Below, piece by piece: positions 56,664 through 64,000 of a DNA stretch of 64,000 nucleotides. The notes under the pieces are model-generated. The model saw nothing but the letters and a program-made list of their open reading frames with translations. It had not been told where the DNA came from and searched no databases. The stretch comes from Flavobacteriaceae bacterium (lineage in GTDB: Bacteria > Bacteroidota > Bacteroidia > Flavobacteriales > Flavobacteriaceae), in contig CANLLR010000003.1 of NCBI GenBank assembly GCA_947491985.1, positions 1 to 64,000 on the forward strand. Direction: 5' to 3'. Position 1 is the first letter of the stretch. The number at the start of each line of letters is the position of its first letter. Position numbers and translations under genes: made by a program.

Positions 56664-58658
56664 AGTTACACTAAAGGTAAAAATAAAAAATCAAATTTTT
56701 TTTCAATACTTACAGATATTAATTTCGAATTTAGATTTAAAAATTTAAGGTATCTACCAAGATGGTTTATTTTGCTTCTAGATTTGGTTATTGTAGGTGT
56801 GGCAGGAGTGATAACGTATATACTTTTTAAAGGGTTAAAATTACATTTTATACCTATTAAGCATATCGCTTTTGGGATTGCATTTTATTTTGCAGTCAAT
56901 TTATTTTTCTTCTGGATTTACCGAACTTATTCCGGAATTATTAGACATTCCTCTTACATTGATGCTTTAAAATTATTCTTTTCTCAATTTTCTGCTTTTT
57001 TAGTATTGTTGGTATTGAACTTCATTTTAATAGTTTTAGATAAGCAGAAATTATACCTTACAACGGGAGCATTTCTCAATGCATTGTTGTCTTTTAGTTT
57101 GTTATTTTTTTATCGAATTGTTGTAAAACAAACGTTCGAAAAATTATTTAATGGTTCAAATAATGAAGATAAAACGAACGCCATAATTTATGGTTCTGAT
57201 GCCAATGCGACTGCAGTTGCAAACGCCTTAAAGTCGGAAATTCCAGGCCGATTTAAATTGATAGGATTTATTGACAAAGATAATCAAAACTTAACCAAGC
57301 GAATATTAAATCTTCCTATACTTGAAATAAAGAAAAGCATACCTATTTTGATGCGTTCGCTACACGTAGAAGCTTTAATTATTGCTGATAAGAGTTTGTT
57401 AAAAGAAGAGCAATTGGCGATTGTCGATGAATGTATTGAGTACAATTTAAAAGTATTTACACTTCCAGTTGTTACCGATTGGGATGATCAAAAAGAAATT
57501 TCCAAAAACATTAAGAGTTTTGAAATTCAAGATTTGTTAGAGCGGAAACCTATTGTTTTAGACACCAATTCAATATCAAAAAAATTAAAAAATAAAGTTG
57601 TCATAGTGACAGGTGCAGCGGGTTCGATAGGTAGTGAAATTGTGCGTCAGGTACTAACTTTTAATCCGAGTAAGATAATTTTTCTTGATCAAGCCGAAAC
57701 ACCACTTCATTCCCTTTCATTAGAAATTGTGGGGATGAACCAACAGATACAAGTCGTAAATGTCATTGCGGATGTTCGTGACTACGAGGCGTTAGAGCAT
57801 ATTTTTGACACTTATCGTCCAGATGTTGTTTATCATGCTGCAGCGTATAAACATGTTCCAATGATGGAAGAAAATCCTTCACAAGCTATTTTTACCAATG
57901 TTTTAGGAACTAAAAACACAGCTGATTTATCACAAAAATACCATGTAGAGCGCTTTATTATGATTTCAACGGACAAAGCAGTAAATCCGAGTAGTGTAAT
58001 GGGTGCAAGTAAACGTATTGCAGAAATGTACGTGCAGTCAAAACACTTTAAACACAAACTTTTAGCTACCGAAAGGTACACTAAGTTTATTACCACTCGA
58101 TTTGGTAACGTGTTGGGCTCGAATGGTTCTGTAGTGCCTTTATTTACTAAGCAAATTCAAGAAGGAGGTCCAATCACCATAACGCATCCAGAAGTAATTC
58201 GGTATTTTATGACTATTCCAGAAGCGTGTCAATTGGTATTAGAAGCTTGCTCTATGGGAAATGGAGGAGAGATTTATATTTTCGATATGGGAAAACCAGT
58301 CAAGATAATTGATTTGGCAAAAAAAATGATACGATTGGCAGGATTCACACCAGACAAAGACATAAAAATAAAAATTGTTGGACTGCGTCCGGGCGAAAAA
58401 TTATATGAGGAATTGCTGAATGATTCGGCTAGAAATTTAGCAACTCATCACGAAAAAATTACTGTCGCAGAAGAAGTTTGTAGTGAATTTGATGTAATTA
58501 GTGAACAAATAGATGCCTTAATTAGTGTGGCAAGAATAGGTAATAATGATAAAATTGTGGCAGTAATGAAGGAAATTGTACCACAATTTAAAAGTATGAA
58601 CTCGGTTTTTCAAACACTCGATATTGAAATTAAAGATTTTTATGTTTATAATAAATAG
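56661..58658 (+). CDS. UDP-GlcNAc 4,6-dehydratase (PglF/CapD-like)
   Basis: The 665-aa membrane enzyme has four N-terminal helices (about residues 33-150), a Rossmann-like domain (YGSDANATAVANAL) and a C-terminal SDR domain. The SDR domain has VIVTGAAGSIGSEIV, a STDKAVNPSSVMGASKR block and GLRPGEKLYEELL. The catalytic Tyr is replaced by Met in VMGASK, as in PglF. It makes UDP-4-keto-6-deoxy-GlcNAc for the transaminase upstream. No in-frame ATG precedes the conserved region and an in-frame TAA sits at 56643. TTG at 56661 is the only common start, and its use is uncertain. Confidence 0.88.
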   Translation: MSYTKGKNKKSNFFSILTDINFEFRFKNLRYLPRWFILLLDLVIVGVAGVITYILFKGLKLHFIPIKHIAFGIAFYFAVNLFFFWIYRTYSGIIRHSSYIDALKLFFSQFSAFLVLLVLNFILIVLDKQKLYLTTGAFLNALLSFSLLFFYRIVVKQTFEKLFNGSNNEDKTNAIIYGSDANATAVANALKSEIPGRFKLIGFIDKDNQNLTKRILNLPILEIKKSIPILMRSLHVEALIIADKSLLKEEQLAIVDECIEYNLKVFTLPVVTDWDDQKEISKNIKSFEIQDLLERKPIVLDTNSISKKLKNKVVIVTGAAGSIGSEIVRQVLTFNPSKIIFLDQAETPLHSLSLEIVGMNQQIQVVNVIADVRDYEALEHIFDTYRPDVVYHAAAYKHVPMMEENPSQAIFTNVLGTKNTADLSQKYHVERFIMISTDKAVNPSSVMGASKRIAEMYVQSKHFKHKLLATERYTKFITTRFGNVLGSNGSVVPLFTKQIQEGGPITITHPEVIRYFMTIPEACQLVLEACSMGNGGEIYIFDMGKPVKIIDLAKKMIRLAGFTPDKDIKIKIVGLRPGEKLYEELLNDSARNLATHHEKITVAEEVCSEFDVISEQIDALISVARIGNNDKIVAVMKEIVPQFKSMNSVFQTLDIEIKDFYVYNK

Positions 58659-58680
58659 CTTTCTATATAAAAGAGTTTAA

Positions 58681-58688
58681 TATCTTTG
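58681..58688 (+). promoter_or_regulatory. -7 promoter element of the second export module (TATCTTTG)
   Basis: TATCTTTG is identical to the -7 element of the first export module (23687-23694). It lies 24 bases before the lipoprotein ATG. The shared octamer suggests similar regulation of both modules. Confidence 0.65.
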
Positions 58689-58712
58689 TACCAATAGTTA
58701 AATTTATTTTTC

Positions 58713-59474
58713 ATGAAAAATTTTTGCATTGTAATACTTTTGGTAGGTATACTTTTTTCTTCTTGTTTGCCAAAAAAAGAAATTCTTTATTTACAAGGTT
58801 CCCAAACTAATTCTACTGGCAATGCAAATTATGAGCCTTTAATTCAAAATGATGATTTGTTATACATCAACGTATCTTCGGGTCAAATTGCAGCAGCAGC
58901 TCCTTTCAACTTAGATTACCAAACTGAAAAAGGAACCTCCTCTACAAGTGGTTTCGCCAGCCAAAAACAAACCTATTTGGTTGACCACAATGGCAATATT
59001 GAGTTTCCTGTATTGGGAACAATGGCTGTATCGGGATATTCTATAAATGAATTGCGTGATGAACTTAAAAACAAATTAAAAAGTTACCTCACTGATGCAG
59101 TTATCAATATTAGAATAGTCAATTTTAAAGTAACAGTAACTGGAGAAGTTAACCAGCCAGGGGTGGTTACAACTACCAGTCAACGTTTTACATTATTAGA
59201 TGCATTAGCGATGTCTGGCGATTTAACATTATATGGAAAAAGGGATAACATATTAGTCATTCGCGATTTTCAAGGTGTAAAATCATATAATCGAGTAGAT
59301 ATAACCAAAGCCGATTTTGTTAATTCTCCTTTTTACTATTTAGATCAAAATGATTTTATTTATGTTGAACCACGAAAAGCTAAAATCGATTCAACTGCTA
59401 TTGGAACCAACATTCCTTTTATTGTCTCTATTGTTGGTATATTGTTAACCACTACACTTATTTTAACACGATAA
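58713..59474 (+). CDS. Polysaccharide export lipoprotein (Wza/BexD-like), copy 2
   Basis: The 253-aa lipoprotein has lipobox LFSSC (Cys18), then PKKEILYLQGS, a poly-export domain (NDDLLYINVSS to DHNGNIEFPVLGTMAVSGYS), and an SLBB-like domain (FKVTVTGEVNQPGVVTT). A C-terminal hydrophobic anchor (IPFIVSIVGILLTTTLIL) closes it. It is homologous to the 23714 gene but well diverged, so the two export modules are old paralogues. The Wzc-like kinase follows 1 base after its stop. Confidence 0.92.
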   Translation: MKNFCIVILLVGILFSSCLPKKEILYLQGSQTNSTGNANYEPLIQNDDLLYINVSSGQIAAAAPFNLDYQTEKGTSSTSGFASQKQTYLVDHNGNIEFPVLGTMAVSGYSINELRDELKNKLKSYLTDAVINIRIVNFKVTVTGEVNQPGVVTTTSQRFTLLDALAMSGDLTLYGKRDNILVIRDFQGVKSYNRVDITKADFVNSPFYYLDQNDFIYVEPRKAKIDSTAIGTNIPFIVSIVGILLTTTLILTR

Positions 59475-59475
59475 T

Positions 59476-61845
59476 ATGCAAAATCTTTTACCAACAAGCG
59501 AGCCTTCAAAAAGCGACATAACCATAAAAGACCAGATATTTATTTACTTAAAATACTGGAAATGGTTTTTGTTAAGTGTCGTTTTATGTCTTATTGTTAG
59601 CAGTATTTACTTGCGTTATTATGTAATACAATATGGTGTAAGTGCTTCTATACTGATTAAAGATGAAAAAAAAGGTGGAACAAGCGAGTTGTCTGTATTT
59701 AGTGATTTGAATATTTTTTCAGGAAAAAGTAGTGTTGATAACGAAATTGCCATCTTAAAATCGAGGACCTTGTCTAAAAACACCGTTAAAGAACTCGATT
59801 TGGACATCTCCTATTTTAGTGAAGGACGAGTTGTATATAGAGAAATTTATTCAGAAACACCTATTAAAGTTATTTTTGTTCGAAAATCGGAAGATTATTA
59901 TTTGAAAGACACTGTTTTTACTATTTCAAAATTAAACAGTAAGTATTTCAACTTGTCGGATGCCAAAAAGAAAAATAAAAAACTATGTGCTTTTGGCAAA
60001 ACAATTAACTCGCCACTTGGTGATTTTATTGTACTGAATAACAATCAAAGAAAGGTAGTTGGCGATATTTATGTTGTTAAAACAACCTTAGAAAAAAAAG
60101 GGGTAAGTTTTTCTAGTAAGTTAAATGTTTTTTCACAAGAAAAAACGAATATCATCACATTATCCATCAATGATCCAGTTGATAAAAAAGCCTTAGATTA
60201 TCTTGATGGATTGATTGCACAGTTTAATATTGATGCTACAAAAGATAGAAATGAAATTGCAGAAAATACCAAACAATTTATCAACCGCCGATTGGAAGTG
60301 ATTACAGACGAATTAGAAGGCGTTGAAAAAAGTGCAGAACAATATAAAAAAGGAAATCAGTTAACCAATCTAGCGGCTGATGCACAAATGAACCTTCAAA
60401 TGGCATCTGAATATGATAAACAAGTCATTGCTGTCGAAACGGATATTTCTATTGCTAAGTACATGCTTGATGAGGTAAAAAGAAGCAAACCAACCGATTT
60501 GCTTCCTACAAATGTGGTTAAAACATCACAATCTTCAGGTAATTATATCAATCAATACAACGATTTAGTTTTAGAAAGAAAACGATTAGGTCAGTCAGCT
60601 ACTAATGACAATCCTAAAATAAAAGATATTGATGCTCAGCTGAATAGTATAAAATCTAATATTACTGAAAGTTTAAAATCGAGTATCAATGATTTAACAA
60701 TCAATAAACGTGATATTTCAGGGCAAAGAGGACTTTATCAAGGCAAAATAGGACAAGTCCCAACCCACGAAAAACAATACAATTCGATAGCAAGACAACA
60801 AAACATTAAAGAGTCATTGTTTCTATACCTGCTTCAAAAAAGAGAAGAAACTCAAATTTCATTAGCAGTAACTTCACCAAAAGCAAAGATTATTGATAAT
60901 GCTTATTTAACGGGACCCGTTTCTCCTGATAAAAGTGTTTTTTATCTTGGCGCTTTTGTATTGGGACTCGTTATCCCATTCGGAATTATATTTTTAATCC
61001 AATTACTGGATACTAAAATCAAGAACAGGTACGATATAGAATCGAAAGTTTCCATTCCTTTCCTAGGTGATTTGCCAAAATCAGAAAATAACGAAGAGAT
61101 AATAAAATCTAATAGTCGTTCAAGTTCTGCAGAGGCTATTCGTATGATTCGAACAAACCTCGATTTCATTTTGGCTCATGTCCCTGATAACGTATGTAAA
61201 TCGATATTTGTAACCTCTTCAATACCTAAAGAAGGGAAAACTTTTTTTGCTGTAAACTTAGCAACCACAATAGCATTATCGGGCAAAAAAGTTTTGTTGA
61301 TAGGGTTGGATATTAGAAATCCGAAGATTGATAAATACATCGATTTACCTGCAAAAGGAGTGACAAATTTTCTTTCTAAATCAGATCAAAATATAAACGA
61401 CTACATCGTTCCAATTAAAAATTTTAGTAATTTTTATGCCTTGCCATCCGGCGTTGTACCGCCTAATCCAGTAGAATTACTGATGAATTATAAAGTCACT
61501 GAAATGTTTGAGACTTTAAAAAAAGAATTTGATTATATAGTTGTCGATACAGCTCCTGTAAATGTGGTAACGGATACCCTTTTAATTGCAAAAAATGCCG
61601 ACGCATTTGTATACATCGTACGAGCTAATGTGTTAGACAAACGAATGCTAAAATTTGCTGAAGTTTTATACAAAGAAAACAAACTTCCAAATATGTCTAT
61701 CGTGCTCAATGATACCGATGTAAACAGAACCTATGGCTACGGTTATGGCTACGGCTATGGTTATGGCTACGGTTACGGTTATGGTGAAGAAGTTGTGAAA
61801 AAGTCACTAATTCAAGGAATTTTAGCTTTTTTCAAAAAGCAATAA
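59476..61845 (+). CDS. Wzc-like chain-length determinant/tyrosine kinase, copy 2
   Basis: The 789-aa tyrosine kinase has an N-terminal helix (WFLLSVVLCLIVSSIYL), a long periplasmic Wzz domain with coiled-coil segments and a second helix near residues 495-515. The cytosolic kinase has Walker A SIPKEGKT (about 580), Walker A' LLIGLDIRNPK and Walker B YIVVDTAP. It ends in nine tyrosines alternating with glycine (about 753-770). It should be phosphorylated on that tail and dephosphorylated by the CpsB-like enzyme encoded next door. Confidence 0.93.
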   Translation: MQNLLPTSEPSKSDITIKDQIFIYLKYWKWFLLSVVLCLIVSSIYLRYYVIQYGVSASILIKDEKKGGTSELSVFSDLNIFSGKSSVDNEIAILKSRTLSKNTVKELDLDISYFSEGRVVYREIYSETPIKVIFVRKSEDYYLKDTVFTISKLNSKYFNLSDAKKKNKKLCAFGKTINSPLGDFIVLNNNQRKVVGDIYVVKTTLEKKGVSFSSKLNVFSQEKTNIITLSINDPVDKKALDYLDGLIAQFNIDATKDRNEIAENTKQFINRRLEVITDELEGVEKSAEQYKKGNQLTNLAADAQMNLQMASEYDKQVIAVETDISIAKYMLDEVKRSKPTDLLPTNVVKTSQSSGNYINQYNDLVLERKRLGQSATNDNPKIKDIDAQLNSIKSNITESLKSSINDLTINKRDISGQRGLYQGKIGQVPTHEKQYNSIARQQNIKESLFLYLLQKREETQISLAVTSPKAKIIDNAYLTGPVSPDKSVFYLGAFVLGLVIPFGIIFLIQLLDTKIKNRYDIESKVSIPFLGDLPKSENNEEIIKSNSRSSSAEAIRMIRTNLDFILAHVPDNVCKSIFVTSSIPKEGKTFFAVNLATTIALSGKKVLLIGLDIRNPKIDKYIDLPAKGVTNFLSKSDQNINDYIVPIKNFSNFYALPSGVVPPNPVELLMNYKVTEMFETLKKEFDYIVVDTAPVNVVTDTLLIAKNADAFVYIVRANVLDKRMLKFAEVLYKENKLPNMSIVLNDTDVNRTYGYGYGYGYGYGYGYGYGEEVVKKSLIQGILAFFKKQ
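61732..61785 (+). repeat. TAY-GGY tandem codons in kinase tail, copy 2
   Basis: Nine Tyr-Gly codon pairs run in a row, made of 6-base units with silent C/T changes that create 12-base near repeats. They encode the phosphorylatable tail. Copy number could vary in frame, and it differs from copy 1 (five pairs). Confidence 0.82.
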
Positions 61846-61848
61846 TAA

Positions 61849-62589
61849 TTATACTTTAAAAAAGCTGTTTTGCGATAAAGGCAGACTTAAATCAGAATGA
61901 TTTTTTAAAAGGATTTTGTTACTAAATGCATTAATATGATTTTCATGATGCACATCCGAACCTACAAAATCGTACATCTCTTTTTGTAATAGTTTTTCTG
62001 TAATTGAGGTGACAACATTCCCGTAATAACCTACAGTTGAAAGTAAATTCAATTGAAACAAACAACCTGCTTTTTTGAGTTTTTGAAATTCATTGAAGTT
62101 GTTGTAATAAAACAAATACCGTTCTGGATGCGCTAAAATAGGCTTGTATCCTGCAATTTGTATTTCAAATATAAGATCGTAGAGTTGGAGTGGCGGATTT
62201 AAATACGACATCTCTACCAAAACATAATTGTCTTTTAAGGTTAATAGAGGTTTTTCTTTTTTTAATAAATCAAAGAAAAAACTGTCCATCATATATTCTG
62301 CTGCCGTATTTAGTATCACTTTTACTCCTTCATTGTTTAACGTTTCAATAGTGGAGTCGTAAGTCATTTCAATACTTTCTTTAGTATTATTCCAAACTGA
62401 ATTAATGATATGAGGAGTCGTTATAAATTGCGTAATTCCAATATCAGAAAGTCTCGTAATTAAATGGATGCTATCGAGAATTGTTTTAGCTCCATCGTCA
62501 ATACCTGGTAGTAAATGAGAATGAATATCGACATAATCAATCGGAATTACATCTTTTAGAAGCGGTTTACTTTTTTTTAAAAATAACAA
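61849..62589 (-). CDS. PHP-type tyrosine-protein phosphatase (CpsB/YwqE-like)
   Basis: The 246-aa manganese-dependent phosphatase of the PHP superfamily is convergent with its likely substrate kinase, the stops being 3 bases apart. Metal-site motifs are YVDIHSHLLPGIDDGA near the N-terminus, FITTPH, ILAHPERYLFY and FVGSDVHHENH. It reads from a TTG (62587-62589). Homologues begin with the same FxKKxKPLLKDVIP-type sequence and no ATG is in frame, so TTG is likely real. It opposes tyrosine phosphorylation of Wzc. Confidence 0.9.
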   Translation of the reverse strand: MLFLKKSKPLLKDVIPIDYVDIHSHLLPGIDDGAKTILDSIHLITRLSDIGITQFITTPHIINSVWNNTKESIEMTYDSTIETLNNEGVKVILNTAAEYMMDSFFFDLLKKEKPLLTLKDNYVLVEMSYLNPPLQLYDLIFEIQIAGYKPILAHPERYLFYYNNFNEFQKLKKAGCLFQLNLLSTVGYYGNVVTSITEKLLQKEMYDFVGSDVHHENHINAFSNKILLKNHSDLSLPLSQNSFFKV

Positions 62590-62626
62590 AATAGGATGGG
62601 GTTAACTTCAATTAATAAATAACCAT

Positions 62627-62634
62627 CAAATGTA
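62627..62634 (-). promoter_or_regulatory. -7 promoter element of the phosphatase gene (TACATTTG)
   Basis: TACATTTG on the minus strand matches TAnnTTTG and lies 37 bases upstream of the TTG start. It is back to back with the plus-strand element at 62667. Confidence 0.6.
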
Positions 62635-62666
62635 TAAAATTCTAAGTAATAATAGTTCCAAATTAC

Positions 62667-62674
62667 TATATTTG
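62667..62674 (+). promoter_or_regulatory. -7 promoter element of the ABC exporter (TATATTTG)
   Basis: TATATTTG matches TAnnTTTG and lies 58 bases before the permease ATG, giving a leader of about 53 bases. No other gene lies between. Confidence 0.6.
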
Positions 62675-62732
62675 CTTATCATGTAATTGGGTCATGTTGT
62701 ATAAACTGCTTTAGTAATTTCAATGTAAACGA

Positions 62733-63602
62733 ATGAAAGAAACGCCCGAATCGCAGCAATGGGATTTAGTTATTAAAGGCCATACCCCACTTTTTGATCT
62801 CAAGTTTAATGATCTCTGGCGTTATAGAGATTTGTTATTTATGTTTGTAAAACGCGATTTTGTAAGTTTTTATAAGCAAACTATTCTCGGTCCACTTTGG
62901 TTTTTTATTCAACCCATTTTTACCACTATTGTCTTTACTTTCGTTTTTGGAAAACTTGCCGGAATAAGCACAGACGGTGTACCGCAACAACTTTTTTATT
63001 TAGCCGGAATCACCTCTTGGAGCTATTTTTCCGATTGTCTTAGCAAAACAAGTACGGTGTTTAAAGACAACGCTTCGATTTTTGGCAAAGTATATTTTCC
63101 CCGATTAATTATGCCGTTGAGTATAGTGGTGAGTAATTTGGTGCGTTTTGGCGTACAATTGCTATTGTTGCTTTTCATGATGGGCTATTTTTACCTTTTT
63201 CCGGTTGAAGGCATGCATTTTTCGATGACAACAGCCATTTTCTTTTTTCCAGTTTTAATTCTTATGATGGCTTTATTGGGATTGGGAATTGGTTTAATTA
63301 TTACCGCAATAACCACAAAATATAAAGATTTAACTTTTTTAGTAACGTTTGGAGTACAATTGTTAATGTACGCCACAACTGTGATTTATCCGTTAAGTTA
63401 TGCCAAAGAAAAAGGCTACGGAACTTTAGTCGAATTAAATCCAATGACCGGAATTATCGAAGCCATTCGGTATGCTTTTCTTGGTAAAGGTGAGTTTGAC
63501 TTTTGGAGTATTAGCTATTCGGTAATGGTAACTTTAGTAGTATTGTTTTTTGGAATATTGATTTTCAACAAAACAGAGAAAAATTTTGTAGACACTATTT
63601 AA
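62733..63602 (+). CDS. ABC-2 polysaccharide exporter permease (Wzm-like)
   Basis: The 289-aa protein has six membrane helices and ABC-2 family features: [40 protein letters not shown], and [20 protein letters not shown]. It exports a finished polysaccharide or a teichoic/O-antigen-type chain across the inner membrane. The ATPase follows with a 1-base overlap. Presence beside Wza/Wzc and Wzx/Wzy systems means at least two export routes. Confidence 0.94.
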   Translation: MKETPESQQWDLVIKGHTPLFDLKFNDLWRYRDLLFMFVKRDFVSFYKQTILGPLWFFIQPIFTTIVFTFVFGKLAGISTDGVPQQLFYLAGITSWSYFSDCLSKTSTVFKDNASIFGKVYFPRLIMPLSIVVSNLVRFGVQLLLLLFMMGYFYLFPVEGMHFSMTTAIFFFPVLILMMALLGLGIGLIITAITTKYKDLTFLVTFGVQLLMYATTVIYPLSYAKEKGYGTLVELNPMTGIIEAIRYAFLGKGEFDFWSISYSVMVTLVVLFFGILIFNKTEKNFVDTI

Positions 63603-64000
63603 TGACGAAGCCTGTAATACAAGTCGAGAACCTTTCAAAAGCCTACCAAATTGGTCAAATTGGTTCGGGTACCATTTCACGCGATATTGATCGCTTTTGG
63701 CAGATGAAAATCTTGGGTAAAGAAGATCCATTTTTAAAAATCGGTGAAACCAATGAACGAAGTTCTAAAGGTATAAGTGACATCGTTTGGTCCTTAAAAG
63801 ACATCAATTTTGAAATCAATCAAGGCGATGCAGTAGGAATTATCGGTAAAAACGGTGCGGGCAAAAGTACATTATTGAAATTATTATCACGTGTTACGAG
63901 TCCGACTACAGGCGAAATCAAAGTCAAAGGTCGCATTGCCAGTCTTCTTGAAGTAGGAACTGGTTTTCATCCTGAACTTTCCGGACGAGAAAACATCTAT
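63602..64000 (+). CDS. ABC exporter ATPase (Wzt-like), 3'-partial
   Basis: The ATP-binding partner of the Wzm-like permease starts at ATG 63602 and runs off the window after 133 codons. It has [28 protein letters not shown], the Walker [10 protein letters not shown] and the Q-loop-like segment [20 protein letters not shown], which is typical of Wzt/TagH-type polysaccharide exporters. The extended segment before Walker A is also usual for Wzt. The signature and Walker B lie beyond the edge. Confidence 0.94.
   Translation, partial: MTKPVIQVENLSKAYQIGQIGSGTISRDIDRFWQMKILGKEDPFLKIGETNERSSKGISDIVWSLKDINFEINQGDAVGIIGKNGAGKSTLLKLLSRVTSPTTGEIKVKGRIASLLEVGTGFHPELSGRENIY

Noticed and set aside
61732..61785. 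CRISPR or satellite interpretation of the kinase tail repeats
   Set aside because: The repeats are in-frame Gly-Tyr codons within a kinase gene, with no spacers.

Overview
The window is chromosomal DNA from a low-GC member of the Bacteroidota, most likely Flavobacterium or a close relative in the Flavobacteriaceae. This rests on Flavobacterium-like ribosomal protein sequences, repeated TAnnTTTG -7 promoter motifs, the near absence of Shine-Dalgarno sequences, and the gene content. No phage, insertion sequence, CRISPR array, tRNA or rRNA was seen.

Bases 1-11117 hold the S10/spc/alpha ribosomal protein super-operon in conventional order: rplV (5' end outside the window), rpsC, rplP, rpmC, rpsQ, rplN, rplX, rplE, rpsN, rpsH, rplF, rplR, rpsE, rpmD, rplO, secY, infA, rpmJ, rpsM, rpsK, rpsD, rpoA, rplQ. 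A strong hairpin terminator follows. Two oddities stand out: secY carries an in-frame TGA at codon 392 of 449, and L17 ends in an acidic low-complexity tail of about 90 residues.

Bases 11118-23644 are mostly separate housekeeping units: carA, two tandem paralogous secreted proteins of unknown function, eno, gltA, two arginine-deiminase-fold enzymes (the second CtlX-like), a MarC-family protein, a CoA-binding protein, a sodium:solute symporter and recR. Intergenic spaces here hold recognisable promoters, terminators, and two copies of a dispersed palindromic repeat.

Bases 23714-64000 are one large surface polysaccharide locus, almost entirely on the + strand and densely overlapping. It is bracketed by two export modules, each a Wza-like lipoprotein plus a Wzc-like tyrosine kinase. 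Between them lie UDP-sugar genes (C4-epimerase, UDP-glucose dehydrogenase, UDP-HexNAc dehydrogenase), dTDP-glucose dehydratase, and a compact module that resembles the Arn/Gtr periplasmic glycan-decoration systems. That module has an SMR-type flippase, a polyprenyl-phosphate GT2, a DegT transaminase and a GT-C transferase, and adds two ATP-grasp ligases, a methyltransferase, an SDR and a phosphoesterase. Next come many glycosyltransferases, a pyruvyl transferase, a GH88/105-like hydrolase, a Wzx flippase and a Wzy-type polymerase. A PglC/D/E/F-like set then makes and loads a bacillosamine-type first sugar. A PHP-type tyrosine phosphatase (CpsB-like) converges on the second kinase, and a Wzm/Wzt ABC exporter begins at the right edge.

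Inferred working scheme: PglF, PglE and PglD make a UDP-diacetamido sugar and PglC loads it on undecaprenyl phosphate. The GT4 and GT2 enzymes extend it, Wzx flips and Wzy polymerises it, and Wza/Wzc export it under control of CpsB. The Arn-like module would add a lipid-linked side decoration in the periplasm.
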